This document shows positions 23,961 through 33,422 of a DNA stretch of 64,000 bases, piece by piece. Positions within the stretch are counted from its first letter, which is position 1, and the number at the start of each line of letters is the position of its first letter. Source of the stretch: Myxococcaceae bacterium JPH2 (GTDB lineage Bacteria; Myxococcota; Myxococcia; Myxococcales; Myxococcaceae); the NCBI GenBank assembly GCA_016458225.1, contig JAEMGR010000022.1:41495-105494 (forward strand). Direction: 5' to 3'. A program made the translations under genes and the position numbers. The notes beneath the pieces are model-generated. The model did not search any database, was not told the DNA's origin, and saw only the letters and a program-made list of their open reading frames with translations.

Positions 23961-26900
23961 TCAAGGACTCAGCAGGGCATCCCCAGGCGCGCTCACCCCG
24001 ATGGGCACGAGCGAGTCGCCCGGATGCGCCTGGGGCGCCTCGGGAGTGGCCGGGCCCGGCACGACCTCATGGCGCTTCCACAGGAAGTAGACCGCCGGGT
24101 AGACGAGCAGCTCCAGCAGGAAGCTGGTCAGCAGTCCTCCGAGCATCGGCGCCGCGATGCGCTTCATCACGTCCGCGCCCGTGCCGGTGGACCACATGAT
24201 GGGGAGCAGGCCGAGCATCGCCGCGAGGACGGTCATCGCCTTGGGGCGCACGCGCTTCACGGCCCCGTGGATGATGGCCTCCACCAGGTCTCCCTCGGTG
24301 CGCAGCCTCCCGCGCTGCTTCGCCTCGTCATGAGAGAGGTCGAGGAAGAGCAACATGAAGGCGCCCGTCTCCGCGTCCAGGCCCATGAGCGCAATCATGC
24401 CCACCCACACCGCGATGGAGACGTTGTAGTCGAGCGCCCAGAGGAGCCACACCGCGCCGATGGCGGAGAAGGGCACCGCGAGCATCACGAGGCCCGCTTT
24501 GAAGGCCGACTTCGTGTTCATGTACAGGAGCCCGAAGATGAGCACGAGCGTGAGCGGGATGACGACCTGGAGCCGCTCTCGGACGCGCAGCATGTTCTCG
24601 TACTGCCCGCTCCACGCCATGGAGTAGCCCGTGGGCACCTGCACGCTCGCGGCCACCGCCACCTTGGCGCGCTCCACGAAGCCGCCCACGTCGTACTTCG
24701 ACGTGTCGAAGTCCACGTAGACGTAGCCCGTGAGCATGCCGTTCTCGTTGCGAATCATGGACGGGCCATGGGCGAGCACCACGTCCGCGATGGCCTCCAT
24801 GGGGATCTGGCCTTGTCCACCGGGCAGTGGCAGCAGCACGCGCTTCAGGGCCTGGAGGTCCTCGCGGTAGTCGCGGGCGTAGCGCACGTTGATGCCGTAG
24901 CGCTCACGGCCCTCCACGGTGGTGGACTGGTTGTCGCCGCCCACCGCCGTCATCACCATCATGTTCGCGTCGTCCACGCTCAGGCCGTAGCGGGCCAGTT
25001 CGTCGCGCTTGAGGACGAAGTCGAGGAAGTAGCCGCCCGCGACGCGCTCGGCGAACGCGCTGCGGGTGCCCTCCACCTTGGACACCGCGGCTTCCGTCTC
25101 GCGGGCAAACCGCTCCACGGTGGTGAGGTCGGCGCCCATGATCTTGATGCCCACGGGCGTGCGGATGCCGGTGCTCAGCATGTCCAGCCGGCCCTTGATG
25201 GGCATGGTCCACGCGTTGGAGATGCCCGGCAGTTGGAGCGCGGCGTTCATCTCCGACTCGAGCTGCGCCTGGGTGATGCGGTCCCTCCAGAAGGGGCGCA
25301 GCAGTCCCTTCATCCAGGAGGGCGCCCAGCCGCTGTACCAACGGGGGACCTCGCGCCACTCGGACTCCGGGCGCAGCAGCACCGTGGTCTCCATCATGGT
25401 GAACGGCGCGGGGTCCGTGGACGTGTTGGCGCGGCCCGCCTTGCCGAAGACGCGCTCCACCTCGGGGAACTTCATCAGCAGCTTGTCCTGGACCTGCAGC
25501 ACCCGCTGCGCCTCGGTGACGGACATGCCGGGCTCCACCGCCGAGGGCATGTAGAGCAGGGTGCCCTCGTTGAGCGGGGGCATGAACTCGCTGCCCAGGT
25601 GCAGGTACACGGGGACAGTGGTCGCCACCAACAGCGCGCTGACCGCGAGCGTGGCCTTGGCGTGGCGCACCACGAAGCGGCAAGGCCTGTCATAGAGCCG
25701 GTGCATCAGCCGGCTGATGGGGTGCCGCTCCTCCGAGTAGTACTTGCCCACCAGCGCCTGCGTGGCGGCCCACGCGAGGAACTTCGGACGGAAGCGGTAG
25801 GGCTCCACGCGGGCGAAGAGCATCCGCATGGCGGGGTCGAGCGTAATCGCCAGCAGCGCGGCGATGGCCATGGCCAGGTTCTTCGAATACGCCAGCGGGC
25901 GGAAGAGCCGGCCCTCCTGGTCCACCAGCGTGAAGATGGGCATGAAGGCCACGGCGATGACGAGCAGGCTGAAGAAGACGCCCGGCCCCACTTCCAGCAG
26001 CGCTTCCAGACGCACCTGATGGAAGTCGCCCGTCTTCCCGTCCTTCATCCAGTGGTGGATTTTGTTGTACGCGTTCTCCACCTCGACGATGGCGCCGTCC
26101 ACGAGCACGCCGATGGAGATGGCGATGCCGGCCAGCGACATGAGGTTGGCGTTCAGCCCCATCAGGTACATGGGGATGAAGGCCAGGGCCACCGACACCG
26201 GGATGGTGACGATGGGCACGATGGCGGACGGGATGTGCCACAGGAAGATGAGGATGATGAGGGAGACGATGAGGATCTCCTCCACCAGCTTGAAGGACAC
26301 CGTGTCCACGGCGCGCTCGATGAGGTCCGAGCGGTCGTAGGTGGTGATGACCTCCACGCCCTCCGGCAGAGAGGGCTTGAGTTCGGCGAGCCTGGCTTCG
26401 ACGCGCTCGATGACGTTGAGGGCGTTCTCTCCCTGGCGCATCACCACGATGCCGCCCACCGCGTCTCCCTCGCCGTCCAGGTCGGCCACGCCTCGGCGCA
26501 GCTCGGGGCCCAGCGTCACGCTGGCCACGTCCTTGATGGAGACCGTGGTGCCGCCCGAGGACTTGAGGACGAGCCGCTCGAGGTCCTCGACCTTCTTCAC
26601 ATAGCCACGACCGCGAACCATGTACTCGCGTCCGGCCAGCTCCACGAGCCGCCCGCCCACGTCGTTGTTGCCTTGGCGGACCGCGCGCACCACCGCGTCC
26701 AATGACAGTCCATAGCTGGCGAGCGCGTTGGGATTGACCATCACCTGGTACTGGCGCACCTGCCCGCCCACGGTGGCCACTTCCGAGACTCCGGGCACGC
26801 TCTGGAGTTGGTAGCGCAGGAACCAGTCTTGATAGGAGCGCAGCTCGTCCAGCCGGTGCTTGCCGCTCTTGTCCACGAGCGCGTACTGGAACACCCAGCC

Positions 26901-27305
26901 CACGCTGCTGGCGTCCGGGCCCAGCTCCACCTTCACGTCCGAGGGAAGCTGCGGCGTTATCTTCGACAGGTATTCGAGCACCCGCGTGCGGGCCCAATAC
27001 ATGTCCGTGCCGTCCTCGAAGATGACGTACACGTAGCTGAAGCCGAAGTCGCTGAAGCCACGCACCGCCTTCACCTTGGGCGCGCCCAAGAGCGCGGTGG
27101 TGATGGGGTAGGTGACCTGGTCCTCGATGATGTCGGGACTGCGGTCCCACCGGCCGTAGACGATGACCTGCGTGTCGGACAGGTCCGGCAGCGCGTCGAG
27201 CGGCATGTTCCGCATCGTCCACCACGCGCCGAAGAGCGCCACCACGGTGGCCGCGATGACCAGGTACTTGTTCTCCGCGGAGAAGCGGATGATGGCTCGA
27301 ATCAT
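23961..27305 (-). CDS. CusA/CzcA family heavy-metal efflux RND pump
   Basis: A 1114-aa inner-membrane proton-driven transporter that exports metal from periplasm or cytoplasm through a tripartite complex. It has the RND layout of 12 membrane helices with two large periplasmic loops. Typical stretches are the N-terminal MPLDALPDLSDTQVIVYGRW, TM4 GIAISIGVLVDGAIVEVENA and the C-terminal AVWVGMIALMGLDAETGAFM. The three methionines that relay Cu(I)/Ag(I) in E. coli CusA are present: Met586 in LLYMPS, Met637 in FTMMETT and Met709 in RLDMLSTGI. This favours copper/silver over zinc/cobalt. It starts 3 bp after the adaptor gene stop, so the two are coupled. Confidence 0.93.
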   Translation of the reverse strand: MIRAIIRFSAENKYLVIAATVVALFGAWWTMRNMPLDALPDLSDTQVIVYGRWDRSPDIIEDQVTYPITTALLGAPKVKAVRGFSDFGFSYVYVIFEDGTDMYWARTRVLEYLSKITPQLPSDVKVELGPDASSVGWVFQYALVDKSGKHRLDELRSYQDWFLRYQLQSVPGVSEVATVGGQVRQYQVMVNPNALASYGLSLDAVVRAVRQGNNDVGGRLVELAGREYMVRGRGYVKKVEDLERLVLKSSGGTTVSIKDVASVTLGPELRRGVADLDGEGDAVGGIVVMRQGENALNVIERVEARLAELKPSLPEGVEVITTYDRSDLIERAVDTVSFKLVEEILIVSLIILIFLWHIPSAIVPIVTIPVSVALAFIPMYLMGLNANLMSLAGIAISIGVLVDGAIVEVENAYNKIHHWMKDGKTGDFHQVRLEALLEVGPGVFFSLLVIAVAFMPIFTLVDQEGRLFRPLAYSKNLAMAIAALLAITLDPAMRMLFARVEPYRFRPKFLAWAATQALVGKYYSEERHPISRLMHRLYDRPCRFVVRHAKATLAVSALLVATTVPVYLHLGSEFMPPLNEGTLLYMPSAVEPGMSVTEAQRVLQVQDKLLMKFPEVERVFGKAGRANTSTDPAPFTMMETTVLLRPESEWREVPRWYSGWAPSWMKGLLRPFWRDRITQAQLESEMNAALQLPGISNAWTMPIKGRLDMLSTGIRTPVGIKIMGADLTTVERFARETEAAVSKVEGTRSAFAERVAGGYFLDFVLKRDELARYGLSVDDANMMVMTAVGGDNQSTTVEGRERYGINVRYARDYREDLQALKRVLLPLPGGQGQIPMEAIADVVLAHGPSMIRNENGMLTGYVYVDFDTSKYDVGGFVERAKVAVAASVQVPTGYSMAWSGQYENMLRVRERLQVVIPLTLVLIFGLLYMNTKSAFKAGLVMLAVPFSAIGAVWLLWALDYNVSIAVWVGMIALMGLDAETGAFMLLFLDLSHDEAKQRGRLRTEGDLVEAIIHGAVKRVRPKAMTVLAAMLGLLPIMWSTGTGADVMKRIAAPMLGGLLTSFLLELLVYPAVYFLWKRHEVVPGPATPEAPQAHPGDSLVPIGVSAPGDALLSP

Positions 27306-27308
27306 GGC

Positions 27309-28736
27309 TCAGAGGTCTCCGTGGCTGGAGGCCGTGTGGGGCGCGCTCGCTGGCGGGGGCGAGGGCGGAGGCGTCGCCGCGGTGTTCGCGGCAGAGGCCG
27401 CCAGCGCGGTCAAGGACGCACGCAGGCGCGACTCGGAGTCGATGAGGAAGTTGGCGCCGGTGACGACCGAGTCACCCGCCTTCAATCCCGAGGTGACCTC
27501 GATGTTCGTGCCATCCGACTCACCCAGTCGGACCTCGCGCGGCTGGAAGCGCCCGTCGCCGAGCGCCACGAAGACGACCTGGGTGGTGCCCGTGGGGACC
27601 ACCGCGTCCGAGGGAATCTTCAGCGCCTCGCGCGGGGTGCCTCGGAGCACCACCTCGCCGAACATCTCGGGGCGCAGGTCGCCGTCGGGGTTGGGGAACT
27701 CCAGACGGACCTTGACCGTGCGCGTGGCCGGGTCGAGCACCGGCGCCAGGAAGGCCACCTTCCCCGCGAACACCCGGTTGGGGAAGGCCTTGAGCTGCAG
27801 CGTGGCGGGCATGCCCACCTTCACGTGGCGCAGCTCATTCTCATACACATCCGCGAGCACCCAGACGCGCGACAGGTCGACAATCTCATAGGGTGTGGCA
27901 CCCAGCTCCAGCCTCGCGCCCTCCACGATGTCCTTCCGCGTGATGACTCCGGAGATGGGCGACACGAGGGTGAGCGTGCGAGTGGATTCTCCCGACTTCG
28001 CGAGCCGCTCCAGCGCGGCCTGGGGCACATCCCAGAGCTGGAGCTTGCGCCGCGCCGCGCTCACCAGTGCTTCGCCGTCCGTCGCCATGCCGCCGGCCTG
28101 GCTCAAGGCCTCGCGGGTGCGCAGCGCCAGGAGGTACTCCTCTTGGGCCGCGAGCAGCTCCGGGCTGTACACGGAGAAGAGGGGCTCGCCCTGGCGCACG
28201 GCCTTGCCCGTGAAGTCCGCATACACGCGCTCGACGAAGGCGGGCACCTTCATGTTGACGCGGCGCACGCGCGTCTCGTCCTGGGCCACGCGGCCATTGG
28301 TCCGCCACGTTCCTCCCACCCTGCCCTCGGTCACCGGGGCGGTGCGCAAGCCGATGAGCTGCTGGCGCGAAGGGTCGATGGTGACGGAGGAGAGGCCGTC
28401 CACGGTGGATCCACCCGAGTCGCCCGGCGAAGTGGGTGTGGGCGTCATCGCCACCAGGTCCATGCCGCAGATGGGGCACTTGCCCGGATGCTCTTGCACG
28501 ATGCTCGGGTGCATCGCGCACGTGTATTGGGGGGCCGCTGGCTTGGCGTCGTTCGTAGGGACGGTGGAGGTGGAGGCCGTCGCGTGGGCGTCGTGCGCCG
28601 CATCCCCATGGGACAGCAGGTGCGCGGCGCCACCGCCGAGGACCGCGCTGACCAGCGCCGTCGAGGCGAGCGCGACCGCTCCGAAGCGGCGGCGGGAGGA
28701 GGCCGGAGAGGGAGGTGTGGGAGTCACGGGAGACAT
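27309..28736 (-). CDS. CusB-type RND efflux periplasmic adaptor with N-terminal heavy-metal-binding domain
   Basis: A 475-aa membrane-fusion protein linking pump and outer-membrane channel. A signal/anchor helix (about 16-38) is followed by a short metal-binding module, YTCAMHPSIVQEHPGKCPIC (about 68-87) then GMDLV, whose Cys/Met/His residues are typical of the HMBD fused to CusB-like adaptors. Then come barrel-sandwich, hairpin and beta-barrel domains (VERVYADFTGKAVRQGEPLF; LVSPISGVITRKDIVEGARL; VWVLADVYENELRHVKVGMP). ATG 28736 is chosen: it lies 13 bp after the TolC-type gene and opens the signal sequence, whereas the earlier start overlaps that gene. Confidence 0.92.
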   Translation of the reverse strand: MSPVTPTPPSPASSRRRFGAVALASTALVSAVLGGGAAHLLSHGDAAHDAHATASTSTVPTNDAKPAAPQYTCAMHPSIVQEHPGKCPICGMDLVAMTPTPTSPGDSGGSTVDGLSSVTIDPSRQQLIGLRTAPVTEGRVGGTWRTNGRVAQDETRVRRVNMKVPAFVERVYADFTGKAVRQGEPLFSVYSPELLAAQEEYLLALRTREALSQAGGMATDGEALVSAARRKLQLWDVPQAALERLAKSGESTRTLTLVSPISGVITRKDIVEGARLELGATPYEIVDLSRVWVLADVYENELRHVKVGMPATLQLKAFPNRVFAGKVAFLAPVLDPATRTVKVRLEFPNPDGDLRPEMFGEVVLRGTPREALKIPSDAVVPTGTTQVVFVALGDGRFQPREVRLGESDGTNIEVTSGLKAGDSVVTGANFLIDSESRLRASLTALAASAANTAATPPPSPPPASAPHTASSHGDL

Positions 28737-28749
28737 TCGGACCTCGGAG

Positions 28750-30183
28750 CTACATTCCGGACATGGAAGAAGAGGAGGACGGCGCGGCACCGGGGGCACC
28801 GCTCGACGCCGCGGCGCCGCCAGCAGCGGCCGCCGGAGCACTGCCCGCGCCGGGCATCCCGCCTGACCCCACCGCGCCTGCGGCGATGGAGGCGACGGGC
28901 TCCAGGCTCACTTCGGTCTGGGCGATGGCGATGCGCTGGGCTTCGATGAGCGTGCGCAGGAAGTCTTCTTCGTCGCGGAGGATGCCGCTGTTGGCCTCCA
29001 ACACCGACGCGAAGGAGGCACGCCCGACGCGGTACTGCGTCAGGGTGCTCTCGGCGGTCGCGGCCGACTGCATCAAGAGTCCATTCCGGTAGAGCGTCAC
29101 CGTCTCGCGCAGTGCGGTCATCGCGGTGTGGCGCTCCCGCACCCGAAGCCGAAGCACCTGCTCCACGGTCTCCGTCGCACGGGTGGTGGCCTCTGCCTGG
29201 GCGCGGCTCTCCGCCACCGCGCGGTTCTGTTTGCTTCCGGCGAAGACGGGCAGGGTGATGCCGACATTGGCCTGCCACATCGGAGGGAAGTCTCCGCCGC
29301 GAGGCATGACGCCGGCGCTCACCGTGAAGTCGGGCAGCTTCTCCCGTCGCGCCAGCGCCACCTGCTTCTGTGCCTGCGCAATCGACGTGCGCCCGCCCGC
29401 CAGCTCGGGGCTGCGCGCCAGCGCGTCCTTCTCCGCGGAGGTGACGTCGCCCAGCTCCGGGACGCCGAGGTCTCGCACGCGCGTGGTGGTGGGCAGGGCG
29501 TCCTCGAGGGGCCGGCCGCTCAACCGATTCAAGGTCTCCACGCGGGTGCGCTCTTCGGCCGTCAAGGCCACGCGGCGCTGACGGATCCGATTGAGTTCGA
29601 GCTGCGCGCGAAGGAGGTCGGACTGCGCGCCGTCACCCGTTTCATACCGGATGCGGGCCAGGTCGGCGGATTGCTTCCAGAGCGCGTCGAGTCGGTCCAG
29701 CAGCCCGAGCCGCTCGCGCGTCATCAGCAGGTCCAGGTAGGTCCGGCGCACTTCGGCTTCGATGGTGAGCCGCGTGCGCGAGACCTGCGCCGACACGACC
29801 GCGGCCCCGAGTCGTGCGACCTCGGTCCGCAGCGCGCGCTTGCCAGGGAAGGGCACGCCCTGAGAGGCCATGATGCTGTAGTAGCTGCCCTCCATCTTGC
29901 CAATCATCAGCTCGCCAAACCCGTCGTTCTGGATGCCCAACTGGAGCACCGGATCCGGCAGCGCTCCCGCCTGGGGAATGCGCTCCTGGGCTGCTTGGGC
30001 TTGGGCCTCGACCTGTCGCAGCTCCGGGCGCGCTTCGAGCGCCTCCGTGAGGAGTTGCGCGAGCGTCGCGTCCGTCGACACCGTGGGCACCGCAATCGTC
30101 TGCGTGGCCGGCGTGCCTGCGTGGTCCTGGGCCAGCGCCGCCATCGGCGAGAGCAGCGCCAGCAGGAGGGCCACGCGCCTCAT
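28750..30183 (-). CDS. TolC/CusC-type outer-membrane efflux protein
   Basis: A 477-aa outer-membrane factor. The signal peptide MRRVALLLALLSPMAALAQ is followed by two OEP repeats rich in long helices (LLTEALEARPELRQVEAQAQ; RTYLDLLMTRERLGLLDRLD; TTRATETVEQVLRLRVRERH; EANSGILRDEEDFLRTLIEA). The C-terminus is a low-complexity Gly/Ala/Ser tail ending in SSSSSMSGM. The signal peptide fixes the start at 30183. It forms the export channel of the copper pump with the two genes that follow. Confidence 0.9.
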   Translation of the reverse strand: MRRVALLLALLSPMAALAQDHAGTPATQTIAVPTVSTDATLAQLLTEALEARPELRQVEAQAQAAQERIPQAGALPDPVLQLGIQNDGFGELMIGKMEGSYYSIMASQGVPFPGKRALRTEVARLGAAVVSAQVSRTRLTIEAEVRRTYLDLLMTRERLGLLDRLDALWKQSADLARIRYETGDGAQSDLLRAQLELNRIRQRRVALTAEERTRVETLNRLSGRPLEDALPTTTRVRDLGVPELGDVTSAEKDALARSPELAGGRTSIAQAQKQVALARREKLPDFTVSAGVMPRGGDFPPMWQANVGITLPVFAGSKQNRAVAESRAQAEATTRATETVEQVLRLRVRERHTAMTALRETVTLYRNGLLMQSAATAESTLTQYRVGRASFASVLEANSGILRDEEDFLRTLIEAQRIAIAQTEVSLEPVASIAAGAVGSGGMPGAGSAPAAAAGGAAASSGAPGAAPSSSSSMSGM

Positions 30184-30347
30184 GGCGTCGGGTCTCCGCG
30201 TAGGGAGGGGAACGGGCTGGAGCATGGGGGCACGTCAGAGAGGGATTGCGGAGCCTGGAGGGGAATCAGAGCGACAGAGCGCGTAGCGCGACGCCATCCC
30301 AACCGTGGCGAGGCCTCACGCGAGGCCCACGCCACCGTGCGGCGGAA

Positions 30348-30800
30348 TCACTGGATGGTGACGAGCCCGCTGATGTGATCCATCGCGCAGGCGTAGCGCA
30401 GCGTGCCCGACTCGCTCGGGGTGAACTCCACCGTCACCGGTGTGTCCAAGGGGAGCGGCTGGTTGATGCCCAGGTCGGCCACGACAATCTCCGTGGCGCA
30501 CGTCTTGTCTGTCTTGCGCGTGACGACGAGGCGCACCGGCTGCCCCGCCTTCACCTTCACGTTCGCGGGCTCGAAGCCCTTGGGCGTCACCGTGAGTTCC
30601 ACCGTGTGCACGCCGCTCTTGCTGGTGGGGGCCGAGGTGGCGGGCTTCTTGGTCGGGGCCGTGGTGCCATGCGCGGAATGCGCGCCGTGCTCGCCCTGGC
30701 TCGCGGGGGCGCTCGGCGCGGCGTGCTCCTCACAGGCGAGCGCGGGGGCCGCGACAATCAGGGGCAGGGCGGCCAGGACTCCCATCAGGTGTGTCTTCAT
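30348..30800 (-). CDS. Periplasmic cupredoxin-domain protein
   Basis: A 150-aa exported protein: signal peptide (MKTHLMGVLAALPLIVAAPA), a His-rich disordered segment (about 22-60, EHAAPSAPASQGEHGAHSAH), then a cupredoxin_1-like beta sandwich. VELTVTPKGFEPANVKVKAG and DKTCATEIVVADLGI lead to LRYACAMDHISGLVTIQ, giving candidate ligands Cys, Met and His at the end of the fold. First gene of the copper set, 164 bp before the TolC-type gene. Likely a periplasmic copper carrier or sensor; whether it is type-1-copper competent is uncertain. Confidence 0.85.
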   Translation of the reverse strand: MKTHLMGVLAALPLIVAAPALACEEHAAPSAPASQGEHGAHSAHGTTAPTKKPATSAPTSKSGVHTVELTVTPKGFEPANVKVKAGQPVRLVVTRKTDKTCATEIVVADLGINQPLPLDTPVTVEFTPSESGTLRYACAMDHISGLVTIQ

Positions 30801-31119
30801 CGGCGGGTGCTCCCAGGGTGGGGATGCCCTTGCGACGGCCGGCATCCAGTGCGTGCCGGTCGCTAGAGCACGCCGCGTGCCGAGGCCCGAACGTGCCTGT
30901 TCCCGCGAGGTTGCGGGAACGCGGCGCGTGCCAGGAGTGCCCGAACCGGTTTCGGTGTAACCGGCTCAATCACAGGCGGAACGTGTGGCGGCCTCGGCTC
31001 CAGGCGCCGCGCGAGGACTTCTCCTCGGGCCCCGAGGGGTGGGGCAGGCGGGAGCCCCGGGCCGCTCCTCGGGGTGCCGCTCCGAGGGCGCGCACGGACT
31101 CACTCACCACCGAGTCCGT
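30801..31119. other. Promoter region of the copper set, no gene seen
   Basis: This stretch lies between the cupredoxin gene (reading left) and the sugar-dehydrogenase remnant (reading right). It is rich in dyads: the 8-bp stem at 30899-30920 and CCGGTT-N7-AACCGG (30946-30964). The promoter of the copper operon should lie here. I see no copY or CueR-type box. Confidence 0.4.
30899..30920. promoter_or_regulatory. Inverted repeat upstream of the copper-efflux set
   Basis: GTTCCCGC (30899-30906) pairs perfectly with GCGGGAAC (30913-30920), about 100 bp upstream of the cupredoxin start. It could be an operator for a two-component or MerR-like regulator encoded elsewhere, or a hairpin in the leader. 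No regulator gene is present in the copper block itself. Confidence 0.4.
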
Positions 31120-31445
31120 GTACGCCAGCGCCTCGCCATCGAGGCCCTCGATGGCGAGGGGCCCCATGGGCTCTTCCTCGTCACGGGCATGCCCGCGAAC
31201 GGCGGCCCGAACCCCGTGGATACAGACACCCTGATGCGCAACATCGTGTTGAGGAATCAGTTGCTCCTTGGGACGGTGAACGCGAGCCGGAGTGCCTACG
31301 AGCTGGCGCTCCGTGAACTCGGGCAGGCGATGTTCCTGTTCCCGCGGAGCGTGCGCACCCTCATCACGGATCGGGTCTCCATCCAGGAAGCGCCCGCGAT
31401 CATCACGGGACACGGTGGCATCCAGCAGGTCATCGAGCTGGCGTC
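31120..31445 (+). pseudogene. 3' remnant of a glucose 1-dehydrogenase (Glu_dehyd_C)
   Basis: The reading frame here encodes GPHGLFLVTGMPANGGP, then TLMRNIVLRNQLLLGTVNAS, LALRELGQAM, and LITDRVSIQEAPAIITGHGG followed by IQQVIELA. This matches the C-terminal NAD(P)-binding domain of the zinc-type glucose 1-dehydrogenase family, including the typical GTVNAS loop. The N-terminal catalytic domain with the zinc ligands is missing and no start codon fits. The stop was also lost, as the frame runs on into the next gene. In related genomes, as I recall, such a dehydrogenase gene precedes a GH15 gene, as it does here. Confidence 0.65.
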
Positions 31446-31519
31446 GGGGGGGACGACCTGCGTGAGCGCGCTGGGGTGGCACGGTTGCGTGTCCCCGCAT
31501 CACATCCCAACTTCCAGCC

Positions 31520-33364
31520 ATGTCCTCCCCCCTCGAGCACTACGGCCTCATCGGCGACCTGACGACCGTGGCATTGGTCTCCCGGAGCGGCTCCATCGAC
31601 TGGATGTGCTTGCCGCGCATTGACTCCGGTGCCTGCTTCGCCAGGCTGCTCGGCACCAACGCACACGGCTACTGGAGCGTCCGGCCCGCGGTGGCGGTCC
31701 GGTCCGTCCGGCAACGCTACCGGCCGGAGACGCTGGTGCTGGAGACCGAGGTCACCTGTGATGGCGGCCGGGCGCGCATCATCGACTTCATGCCTCCGGG
31801 GGAGGTTGAGCACGACATCATCCGCATCATCGAGGGACTCGAAGGCGAGGTCCCGATGCATGCGGACCTTCGGGTGCGCTTCGCCTACGGCAAGCTGACG
31901 CCGTGGATCCGGTGCAACGGCCGCCGCGCCACCCTGACCTCGGGGCCGGACGCGCTCGTCTACCTCAGCCCCGTCCCGCTCGAACCGGACTGGGAGTCGG
32001 CTCGGCTGGAGGCGGACTTCGTCGTTCGCGCGGGCGAACGTCTTCCCTGCTCGCTGACGTACTTCGAGTCGCACAAGCCCGCGCCGGAGCACGAGGTGGA
32101 TGCGGAGCGAGACCTGGCGCGGACCGAGCAGTTCTGGCGCGAATGGGCGAGCCGGTGTCGATACGCGGGCCCTCATCGCGACGCCGTGGTGCGCTCGCTC
32201 ATCACCTTGAAGGCGCTCACCTTTGAGCCGACTGGTGGCATCGTCGCGGCACCGACCACGTCGCTCCCCGAAGAGCTCGGCGGCGTGCGGAACTGGGACT
32301 ATCGCTACTGCTGGCTTCGCGATGCGTCGCTCACGCTCGAGGCGCTGATGCGCGGCGGGTACCTGGACGAGGCGAGGGCCTGGCGCGAATGGTTGCTGCG
32401 CGCCGTGGCGGGTGCTCCGGCCGAGGCGCAAATCATGTACGGCGTCGCGGGAGAGCACCGCCTCACCGAGGTCAAGCTGCCCTGGCTGCCTGGCTACGAG
32501 GAGTCCCAGCCGGTGCGCATCGGGAATGCCGCGTACGATCAATTCCAGCTCGACGTCTATGGCGAGACGCTGAATGCCATGTACGAGGCGCGCATCTACG
32601 GAGTGCCGGAGGAGGGCTCTCTCCCCTGGGACACGCTGAAGGTGGTGGTCGACTTCGTGGAGAAGAGCTGGCAGCGCCCCGACGAGGGCATCTGGGAGAT
32701 TCGCAGCCAGAGCCATCTGCACTTCACGCACTCGAAGCTGATGGCGTGGGTGGCGGTGGACCGAGGCGTGCGGTTCGTCGAGCAGTTCGGCGCCAACGCG
32801 CCGGAGCCGGTGAAGAAGTGTCTGTATCGCTGGCGCGCGCTGCGTGAGGAGATCCGCGCCGACATCCTGGCGCGTGGCTACAGCGAGCGCGTGGGTGCCT
32901 TCACGCAGTCCTATGGCTCGGACGCGCTCGACGCGAGCGTGCTTTTGATTCCGCACATGGGCTTCCTGCCCGCGGATGACCCGCGGATGCTGGGCACCGT
33001 CGCCGCCATCGAGAAGGGCCTCACCCAGGATGGCTTCGTGGAGCGCTACTCGACCGGGACGGGCGTGGATGGTCTGGCAGGTGATGAGGCCACGTTCCTC
33101 ATCTGCAGCTTCTGGCTCGTCGACAACTACATCATGGCGGGCCGCCTCGATGAGGCCGAGGCCTTGTTCCAGCGCCTCGTCGCCATCCGGAACGACCTTG
33201 GGCTGCTCGCCGAGGAATACCACCCCGGGCTGCGGCGCCAGTTGGGCAACTTCCCACAGGCGTTCTCGCATGTCGGGCTCATCAACAGCGCCGTGTTGCT
33301 CGAGGCCAAGCGGGCAGGTCGCGACGTGTCGTTCGCCGCGATGGCCGCTGCGAGCCTGCACTGA
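31520..33364 (+). CDS. Glycoside hydrolase family 15 protein (trehalase/glucoamylase-like)
   Basis: A 614-aa cytoplasmic enzyme with a (alpha/alpha)6 barrel. The N-terminal beta domain opens with LEHYGLIGDLTTVALVSRSG and SIDWMCLPRIDSGACFARLL, typical of the bacterial GH15 group. The catalytic domain includes LPEELGGVRNWDYRYCWLRD (about 250-269). The catalytic base Glu is near LLAEEYHPGLRRQLGNFPQA (about 562-581) and the acid near the GIWEIRSQSHLHFTHSKLM region. Family members hydrolyse alpha-glucosidic bonds in trehalose, maltooligosaccharides or glycans; several bacterial ones are trehalases. No signal peptide. The dehydrogenase remnant upstream hints at a former glucose-handling pair. Confidence 0.9.
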   Translation: MSSPLEHYGLIGDLTTVALVSRSGSIDWMCLPRIDSGACFARLLGTNAHGYWSVRPAVAVRSVRQRYRPETLVLETEVTCDGGRARIIDFMPPGEVEHDIIRIIEGLEGEVPMHADLRVRFAYGKLTPWIRCNGRRATLTSGPDALVYLSPVPLEPDWESARLEADFVVRAGERLPCSLTYFESHKPAPEHEVDAERDLARTEQFWREWASRCRYAGPHRDAVVRSLITLKALTFEPTGGIVAAPTTSLPEELGGVRNWDYRYCWLRDASLTLEALMRGGYLDEARAWREWLLRAVAGAPAEAQIMYGVAGEHRLTEVKLPWLPGYEESQPVRIGNAAYDQFQLDVYGETLNAMYEARIYGVPEEGSLPWDTLKVVVDFVEKSWQRPDEGIWEIRSQSHLHFTHSKLMAWVAVDRGVRFVEQFGANAPEPVKKCLYRWRALREEIRADILARGYSERVGAFTQSYGSDALDASVLLIPHMGFLPADDPRMLGTVAAIEKGLTQDGFVERYSTGTGVDGLAGDEATFLICSFWLVDNYIMAGRLDEAEALFQRLVAIRNDLGLLAEEYHPGLRRQLGNFPQAFSHVGLINSAVLLEAKRAGRDVSFAAMAAASLH

Positions 33365-33422
33365 GATGTCTGGGTTGTAGGTCAGGCAGACATTCCACCG
33401 GGGCGGGATTAGAGTCCGGTGA

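Noticed and set aside
24024..28949. Very long plus-strand open frames across the copper block
   Set aside because: They are His/Arg/Gln-rich low-complexity shadows of the cusA and cusB genes, which have full family motifs on the minus strand.
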